Shown: in pieces, positions 56,929-64,000 of the stretch
Layout: each line of letters opens with the position of its first letter
How positions within the stretch are numbered: the stretch's first letter is position 1
Source: Megalobrama amblycephala
Lineage: Eukaryota > Chordata > Actinopteri > Cypriniformes > Xenocyprididae
Reading direction: 5' to 3'
Assembly (NCBI RefSeq): GCF_018812025.1
Contig: NC_063061.1
Coordinates: forward strand, 37,589,366 to 37,653,365
DNA length: 64,000 nucleotides
Notes under the pieces: generated by a model
Seen by the model: only the letters and a program-made list of their open reading frames with translations
What the model was told of the DNA's origin: nothing
Databases searched by the model: none
Made by a program: the position numbers and the translations under genes

Positions 56929-58489
56929 ATGCATCACTTTCTTTCCATTGTGTTTTCACTGATCATCTTTATTGGGCAGCATGTGAGCGTTCAGTCCACA
57001 GGAAGACGTTCTGAGCGGAGCACACACAGAAGTTACAAATCAGTGTTGTCCGTGTCTAACGGAATGTCCTGGGGGTCGTGGGGGGATCAGGACATGTGTC
57101 CAAGTGGAACGTATGCCGCAGGGTTCAGTCTGAGGGTAAGTTGGGCATTGACTTTATTTTGCTAATACACTGGTGGATTAGTGCTTCAAAGGTTCAAAAC
57201 TGTGGAGTTGCAGTTAGTCATTTAATCTCCAGGGGCCAGTTGTTCAAAAAGTTTCATCTGGATCAAAATGATCTGGATTTGGAAATCCCATATTTTGCTA
57301 TCCAGGATCAGGTAATTTTACTTTTGTGCTGGTTTTTCAAAGCAAAATTGGATTGGATTTTTTTTTAGCAGTTTTAAAGTTTTAATAAATTTTTGTTCCT
57401 GAAATCCACCCTTCTGATGGGATCAATCATCCAGATTTTTTTGGATCAAATATCCCAATCTCACTTAAAAGTTTTAACAACACAAACTGATGATTTTATT
57501 CAGATTAAAACCAAGATTGGATTTTGTGATCTAATTTAATTTCAGAATCCTTTTTTTCCCCCCATTTGATCCAATCTGATAGCTGAAATCTGATTACTTT
57601 TGAACAACTGGCTCCTGCTGCACCTGCTTAAGATTTTTCAAGGGTCTGTAAAGAACATAAAGTTAAATGTTACTATGAGAATTTAAATGTTACAATTGTT
57701 GGGTTAGTTTCAGCTCTTTCAATTGTCTCAATGTTGTTGTTGTTTTAAGGTGGAACCACATATCAATGGTGATGATACAGCGCTCAATGGGATTCGTCTT
57801 CACTGTTTATATCCGTCCAGAGTATCAGCCGCAAATGTTGTGTCCAACGCAGGACAGTAAGGGAGTCTGATTATTAACAATTCTTACATTCAAGTGTTTA
57901 AGCTAGATAAGTGAATTGAGGATTTTCATGAAAATAATAATCAATTTGATCAAGAACCCTCTTTGTCTTTTCTTCAGCTGGGGTGAGTGGACAAATATCA
58001 AGTGGTGTTCTTCGGGATTCTTAAAAGCTTTCCAGCTGAGAGTCGAATCTTCCCAAGGAAAGGGTGATGATACGGCCGCAAATAACATCAGGTGAGAATG
58101 TGCTGCTGTAAGTCATCCTGGATTTATTTTGCTGTTTAAAGACTCTGTATTCCCTCATCAAGCAGTTCAATTAATATCACACTCAGTCGTGCTGCTGATG
58201 GTGGTTGTGATTATGCCATAGGCTGCAGGTGATCATGTGACTGACATTCAATCCAGCAGCACAATTACATATTTTATCATAAAATTGTCACATCTGAATT
58301 TTCTCCAGGTTCAGCTGCAGTGATGGTGTTGTGCTGACGGGTGACGGCACAGGCTGGGGTGATTGGGGCGACTGGAGCTCAGCGTGTGGTGGAACAGGAA
58401 TCTGCGGCATCAAGACGCGGGTAGAAGGTCCACAGGGAAAAGGAGATGACACCGCTCTCAATGACGCGCAAATGTACTGCTGTGAATGA
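56929..58489 (+). CDS. vmo1: VMO1-E, vitelline membrane outer layer protein 1 homologue
   Basis: Exons 56929-57135, 57750-57856, 57978-58091 and 58309-58489 join to 609 bases, 202 residues, the shortest intact copy because exon 2 is 12-15 bases shorter. Signal peptide of the M-H-H-F type. The rest of exon 1 is almost the same as in B and C. Repeats: [29 protein letters not shown]. The usual W-C-P-S-G is W-C-S-S-G here, and the protein ends Y-C-C-E before TGA instead of Y-C-C-D before TAA. Eight cysteines are kept. Intron 1 contains a shortened TIR element shared with VMO1-C. Confidence 0.9.
57232..57615. mobile_element. Internally deleted TIR element in VMO1-E intron 1
   Basis: Same ends as 45495-46207 (GGGGCCAGTTGTTCAAAA ... 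TTTTGAACAACTGGCTCC) at the same intron position, but about 330 bases of the middle are lost. Confidence 0.75.
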
Positions 58490-58961
58490 GGTGATGTGAT
58501 CGCAATCTAAACCTCAGACTGACACATGCTGCAGATCAACTAAATCTGTTTGTTCTTTCAGGTGTAGGAGGGATGACAACAAGAACAGCAAGAAGACCAA
58601 ATGGATTGTCATAATTGATCATCATACTATGATAAGCTAACATGAACCATGTCATACAACAGTTTTGTAAGGGATAATTCACATGTGGGGCTGACTGGAC
58701 ATCATTCCACCCTATTATTGGAGTTCATATTATTTTATTCTAGTATATTAGTGATTCTTCTAAAAGACTCCTAAACTTCTGCTGTCAGTCAAAACGGATG
58801 TCAAATATATCAGCATTAAAGACTTTCTTTAACAGAACCTTGTAGTTTCACCATCTTTTGCACAACACTTTACATCAGATCATTTATTACATTAGATCTA
58901 AAGAGACTTGTATAGCACATGATTTTACTGGCAATTCGACCATCTCAGTGTTTGTCTAAAG
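58490..58961 (+). other. VMO1-E 3' region
   Basis: 3'UTR intron borders and the shared flank with D and C. It contains the empty target of the second Tc1-like element and ends with GTCTAAAG, duplicated by the hAT element. Confidence 0.5.
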
Positions 58962-60635
58962 CAGTGGTTCTCAAACTTTTTTCCCAGTGGGCCGCACAAT
59001 GGTCCAAGTGCAAGTCTCACGGTCCGCATATAATTTACATATGACGTCACCAATGCAAACCAATCAGATTTAATGTTATGGTATTAGCAGATAATACTAT
59101 TATTATACCAAGATTACAATAATAATCAGTAATTACAATAATAATCAGTAATGCTCAATGAACACACAAACTGTATATACATCACTTTAAGTTGCTATTT
59201 AATTCTGTATGACTCTCTTCAACAGCATCGCAGTAGTCACCAAACAATCACATAAACGCCTTAATAGGCAAATGTTACTCAGCTCTTTTTACAAACAACA
59301 CTGAGCGCGCTGTAGGCTAATTACAATCTCTGACGATATCAAGCATTCTGTCATGTCGCAATCCCTCGCGCAGCATCGGATCCGCGAGCGCGCACTTGGG
59401 TAAAGTTGGTTTTATATTCGCACATTCGGACTTCTGATAAATTCAGACTTTCCAATAAATGTGCAATAAATTAATGTTTGCGAATTTTAAGCAGCGACAT
59501 GATATTGACAACCAACGATTGTCAACTTACAACATTTTTCACAGTCGATCAAAATAGGCAAGTATTGTTTTAATGGCATATTTACTTGTGAATGTCCACT
59601 GAATGTCCAATGTAGTGTGATTAACAAGGATATTGAATACGGATGTCCGAATGTGCGAATATAAAACCAACTTTACCGAAGTCGAGCGCGCAGAGTTGGG
59701 CTCATTCCAGCCGCGGGTGCGATGATGCGGTTATTTTTACTGATTTAAAATAGCTACATCAAACAAACACATCGAATTCACAGTTCAGTCTTTTGAAATT
59801 GTAGGTTTTGCTTGTCAAGTACTTTACTACAAAGCAAACAGGAAGGCTGCCCATCTCGCTCATTAGGCCTAACAGCAAACTGATTCTTCCATTCTTCTTA
59901 CCTTTACTGCTGATGCTGCGACTCTTCATGTTTGCATGCACGTGTTCCTTCATTTTATCGTCCACATTTAGCTTTTCTCCTTTAATAACAAATTTGACCA
60001 TTTTGAGGCTTAAATTTACAAAATTAATGGCTACTGTTTGAATTCTTCCTAAGCGCGCACTTGTGTTTGTTTCGTTAACTGAGTGATTGCGTCATTAGCC
60101 TAACGTTACATTGCCTGATGTCTGAAAATAATAAATGCTCACCAAAATTATTTTAATATGACAAGCATTATAGCTCATTTATATTTATTTAATTCACTTT
60201 AATTTAAATTTTAAAACAAAAATAAATTGTATACTATTTTTTATTATTATTATTATTATTGTGGTCGGCATATCGCGGGCCGCATTTACATTTGTGACGG
60301 GGCCGAAGAGAACCACTGCTCCACACCCATTCAAACGCTGCGTCGCGCGACTCGTGTCCAATTACATCAAAAGTATACACTCACTGGATGTCATGGCAAC
60401 TGAATCACGGAGGAAAACTTTAAATATCTCGCCTTCGCTTTAATTTCGGACCATCTCCAAAAAGACATAAAACACTAAACAAATGATTTTGACATGCGTT
60501 TATCAAAGTAGGAAATCCAGATTTTTAATCCCTTACACACAAATACTGCTGTTGAAATACGAAATGGAGGCGGGTCCGGATTGAATTCCCTCCGGGTCCG
60601 GATCCGGACCGGAGTCCGGACTTTGAGAAGTGCTG
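58962..60635. mobile_element. Non-autonomous hAT element
   Basis: Starts CAGTGGTTCTCAAACTTTTT and ends CTTTGAGAAGTGCTG, with the 8-bp duplication GTCTAAAG at 58954-58961 and 60636-60643. Such ends and an 8-bp duplication are typical of hAT (Charlie-like) elements. About 1.67 kb, no transposase. A (TTA)n run lies at about 60240-60262. Confidence 0.85.
59399..59677. mobile_element. MITE inside the hAT element
   Basis: Perfect 33-bp inverted ends (59399-59431 and 59645-59677: GGTAAAGTTGGTTTTATATT and on) around about 210 AT-rich bases. Little decayed, hence likely a late insertion. Confidence 0.8.
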
Positions 60636-60643
60636 GTCTAAAG

Positions 60644-61107
60644 TGTGTTTATGTGACTTTTCCAATCATTTAGTTTTGTATTATTGTCTTGCTCACTTAC
60701 GTGGATAAACGCTGATTCTTTTGCTAACGGAGTATGATCTGTTTCATTTCTTCATGCAAATTATCATAAGACTTCAGAAGTCAAGTTGTGTGAAAATACA
60801 TTTATGACACTTAAATTCTTCTTGAAATAAAGAACGTAATACAGGTTTAGAGTGAGTAAATGATGACAGAATGTTTTTAAGGTCGGTCTTATTATTTGCT
60901 TACTATTTCTAAACTTTTTAAAATGACAAAATCAGCTCAGCATTTCATTGGCATTTTACTGAGGTGAACACTTTCCAAGGACACTACTGTTTAAACAAAC
61001 AGATGTTTGAATTTTTGTGTGTTCATTTACAGGAACTGATGTGTGCTCAGTGTTTCTGGCTGCTGATTGGCTGAATTTATTGATAAACCATATAAATCTA
61101 TTGTTCT
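60644..61107 (+). promoter_or_regulatory. Distal upstream region of VMO1-F
   Basis: Nearly the same as 51130-51595 before VMO1-D. The TATAAAT box is at 61091-61097. The solo LTR follows directly, so the box is now about 1050 bases from the ATG. Confidence 0.5.
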
Positions 61108-62008
61108 TGTAACCGGTTGACGTATGGGTTGGGGACTACAACTCCCAATAGTCTTTGGGACAATTTTAAGAATTGCGTCATTACGTAGTTGGCACGCTAT
61201 AAATAGACGCACGGAAGTACTGCGCGTCCTCGTTTCATTCATTCATTGAACTCGGAAATAAGCGTGAGCTTGCATCAGGTCACCTTTATGTGATTTTTGA
61301 ACGTGGGGCATAAGGCAGTCGTATGTATTTGTTTTATCAAGAAGTCCTTGTGTGTTGATGGTGATTGGCCTGGTGATGCAGCCTTCAGAGTGTTGAATGA
61401 GTGAGAGCGAATTAGGTTTCTTTTAAAGAAGAACCGTGTGGTTGATGTATTCCTTTTTTTCTTTAATCCAGCTCATTTAAAGGACTAGCACGGCTATTGT
61501 TACTATTTGATTTCTTTTATTTTTGTTGAATTACCCTCATTTTTTTCTTTGGATGTTGTGTATTTATATTATTGTATGCTTTCAATTGATACTGTTTTCT
61601 TTTTCTTTTTAGTTTTCCATCTTATTTCCATGGCAGCTGCAGGGTCTCCTCCAAGGGTGTGACTGGCACTGGTGAGGTGGTGGGCATTCTTCTGTGGTTC
61701 TTGGTGATTTATTTATCCTTTTGAGTGCCGTGGATTTTTGTACTGTATTTGGAGTGTGCATTGCAAGTAGTGGCTATATTTTCCTACACACGTATAGTTG
61801 TGCCCGGATTGGAGCCCTGTGGTTTGTCATAAATTTGTTTTGTTTTTGTTTCTTTCTCCTTGCTGAATGATGTGTACTCGTGTTTTAAATATCTAATTGT
61901 TTTTATACAAAACTTGGTATTTTTATTATTGTGAATAAAAGCTTGTACAAGCAATACATTCTTACTACAGCCTGTGGCCAGTTATTCACCCACTTGTGGT
62001 GGGTTACA
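61108..62008 (+). mobile_element. Solo LTR in the VMO1-F promoter
   Basis: 901 bp, starts TGTAACCGG, ends GGTTACA, flanked by TTCT at 61104-61107 and 62009-62012. VMO1-D shows the undisturbed ATTCTGATTGGCTC. The LTR has its own TATAAATA box (61198-61205) and AATAAA (61934-61939), both in the orientation of the gene. No internal retroviral sequence remains. Confidence 0.8.
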
Positions 62009-62150
62009 TTCTGATTGGCTCAGTAAAGAAGCAAACAGGTTCCACTGACCAATCACAGATGGCTCAGAAACTTGGGGTCAGTTTTTGGTTTAGAAACCAA
62101 ACAGAATTAATTTAATCATTATTTTTATCCATCAGGCCACTGCTGTAACA
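62009..62150 (+). promoter_or_regulatory. Proximal upstream part of VMO1-F
   Basis: Continues the D-like promoter region after the LTR, with the T-rich ATCAG acceptor-like run just before the ATG. Confidence 0.45.
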
Positions 62151-62197
62151 ATGCATCACTTCATTTCCTTTGCTTTTACACTGTTGGCCTTTATTGG
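62151..62197 (+). pseudogene. vmo1: VMO1-F, only the start of exon 1 remains
   Basis: The first 16 codons are those of VMO1-D (M-H-H-F-I-S-F-A-F-T-L-L-A-F-I-G). At 62198 the sequence switches to the LINE-associated block also found at 15189. Everything beyond the middle of the signal peptide is missing, so it cannot make a VMO1 protein. Confidence 0.85.
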
Positions 62198-63685
62198 ATG
62201 TAAAATCAAGTCCTGTCATTTTTTTCTTCACATGACAGAAGTTTTATGTTGACTATAAATGACATTAGCATTCCTTAGCCCATGAGCATTTAAAGATGTC
62301 CATGGTCATAACAACATCCCCCCAGAGCACAGTTTTGTTCCCCCCCCATTTGAAAATGGCTCCTGCACTCCTGGTTTGCTGTGCAGGTTGTACTCAGGAC
62401 TAATGAAGCAGAGTGGGATTTACAATCCTGCTTTGAGTGCACTGACTGGACCGTTTTTAAGGCTGCTGCCATGGACCGGGACGAGCTCACGGATTGTAAG
62501 TACCCCACAACACTGTCCAATCAACAATTGGCCATTGATTTGACTTCTGAGTTTTTTGAGTTTTAATGCAGGTTTGAAAAACCCCGTCTCACACCAGTTC
62601 TGACCTTCTCTCCATACTCCATCAACACCTCCAGCACTTCAGGTCTGTGAAAAGGATGTGTGCCGGGTCTTCCAGAAACAGAAGACAAGAAAAGCACCAG
62701 GCCCAGATGGCGTTACATCAGCCTGTCTGAAATCCTGTGCCACAAATCATCAACAGATCAATGGAGCTGTGCGACGTTCCTTCCTGCTTCAAATGCTCCA
62801 CCATCATCCCAATTCTAAAGAAACCCAAAATCACAGGACTGGATGACTACAGATCTATTGTCTTAACATCTGTGGTCATGAAGTCATTTGAAAGACTGGT
62901 GCTGGCCTGCCTGAAGGACATCACTGGACCCTCACTGGACGACTCCCTGCAGTTTGTTTATCGAGGTCAGTGGATGATTCAGTCAAAATGAGACTGCATT
63001 ATATCTTACAACATCTCGACAGAGCACTGAACACCAGAACGGCTAGGCATAGGAACAGTTTCTTCCTCGTATGTTTGTAGTGGTTTGATTTGGTGATTAC
63101 TTTTGCTTTGGAGTTTGGAGTGAAATTCTGTTTGTCTTTAAATCTAGATTAAAGATGCATCTCTTTAGCCAAGCGTTCACATAATGCATCTCATATCAGA
63201 TCAATTGCCAATGATTATCTTTGCTTAATGTAATGAACAGCAGCTACGCTAATTATTCTCCATTTGCTTTTCTGTTTTACGTCGGGACGCCCGTCCTGAG
63301 GTGACTAGAGAGTATCAGCTTCAGTTTGGATCCAGCCTCTTATGAACACTTCAGATGACCAACAAATGTGAAGAGACTCCTGCGAGGACTTCAGATGAAG
63401 GAACATCTGGATCAACATGCACATTCCCAAATTTCTATATCCTAATTATTGTTAACATGTAATCATTAATCTGCTAACAGTGATTGTAAATTAAAATGCC
63501 TAAATTATTATATCGTTAGCTAACTGCATGATTATATATGTACATTTCTGAAACCACATACATTGGACAGTCACCTCCAATAACAGATTACTGTAAATTG
63601 TAATGTTGACATTCATTCTCTGTAAGAAGAATGCATTGAAACGATATCTATTGTGAAAAACGTTAAATAAATGTGAATTAAATTG
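62198..63685 (+). pseudogene. LINE remnant at the end of the array
   Basis: Shares its first 90 bases with the start of LINE A (GTAAAATCAAGTCCT, CATGACAGAAGTTTTATGTT). It then carries the linker (C-F-E-C-T-D-W) and RT fragments (K-A-P-G-P-D-G-V near 62690; D-D-Y-R-S-I-V-L-T-S near 62850), and ends in the common tail. It keeps the segment lost from B and C. Confidence 0.8.
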
Positions 63686-64000
63686 TTTTATTTGTGATTG
63701 AGTGTAGAGCAATTGCCATTGCATATGATTGTTAGCTTTAGTGGTTACAATTGTTAGATTTTGCTTGTTTTGTTTCTTTGCCATTTCTGATTACCCGTTG
63801 TGCAACTTTTGAATGTTTTCGAATAAACTTTGTTGTACATTTGCAATAAACACACTGTGGTGGTTGCTCTCTTGAGTTCTCCTCATCTCTTGCGAGATGA
63901 TGGAGTTACAAATCATTTTTTAGGCATTTTACCAAGAAAAACAGTTTTCAAGGACACTGACGGTTAAAAGTGTATTTTATTGGATCAGTGTTTATATTTT
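63686..64000 (+). promoter_or_regulatory. Start of the upstream region of a further VMO1 copy
   Basis: Matches 16463-16772 and the corresponding parts before B and C, including CAATAAACACACTGTGGTGG and GACACTGACGGTTAAA. In those units the VMO1 ATG follows the LINE tail by about 0.96-0.99 kb, so the next copy is expected at about 64.65 kb, beyond the window. Confidence 0.6.

Noticed and set aside
1..64000. tRNA genes, CRISPR arrays and bacterial-type operons
   Set aside because: No cloverleaf with a GGTTCGA-type arm, no regularly spaced short repeats and no ribosome-binding sites seen; the window is eukaryotic.

Overview
The window looks like a chromosomal stretch from a teleost fish, most likely a cyprinid. 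The evidence is the AT-rich background, short host introns with GT..AG borders, and many repeats of types familiar from carp and zebrafish genomes (Ty3/gypsy chromoviruses, Gmr1-like elements, Tc1-like DD34E transposons, hAT elements, TTAA-flanked foldback elements, a jockey/Rex-type LINE remnant). No bacterial-type genes, tRNA, rRNA or CRISPR were seen. Assignment to a species is not possible from the sequence alone.

The only recognised host gene family is vitelline membrane outer layer protein 1 (VMO1), present as a head-to-tail array on the + strand from about 17 kb to the right edge. Copies are called A (17452-21860, exon 1 frameshifted), B (27920-32308, intact, 209 aa), C (45195-49017, intact, 205 aa), D (51734-53734, intact, 208 aa), E (56929-58489, intact, 202 aa) and F (62151-62197, cut off after about 16 codons). 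The last 300 bases repeat the upstream flank of A, B and C, so a further copy probably starts about 0.7 kb beyond the window. Each gene has four coding exons that together encode a signal peptide and three repeats centred on a D-D-T-A-x-N motif, with eight cysteines.

Layout. 1-3.8 kb: broken gypsy pol fragment, an inverted-repeat element and unassigned DNA. 3.8-15.15 kb: a large repeat with inverted ends and degenerate internal repeats, into which a defective retrovirus-like provirus (5894-13108; paired LTRs, tRNA-Lys-type primer site, 4-bp target duplication) has inserted. 15.2-36.4 kb: two nearly identical tandem units of about 10.5 kb, each with a LINE remnant, a VMO1 gene whose third intron holds a foldback element carrying a Gmr1-like retroelement, and a pair of unidentified exons with a polyA signal. 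36.1-44.2 kb: a third LINE remnant split by a very young chromovirus (37267-42499) and a Tc1-like element (42599-44158). 44.2-64 kb: VMO1-C to F, with introns and spacers filled by TIR elements, a second Tc1-like element, a hAT element and a solo LTR.

The main points of interest are the VMO1 array and its recent tandem duplication, the Gmr1-like element with PR-IN-RT order, a 106-bp perfect hairpin in it, a probable self-priming site in the chromovirus, a repeated CxxC domain in the 3' region of the provirus, and the unidentified terminal exons. All spliced models were made by eye from conserved GT/AG borders and reading-frame continuity between paralogues; no transcript data were available.
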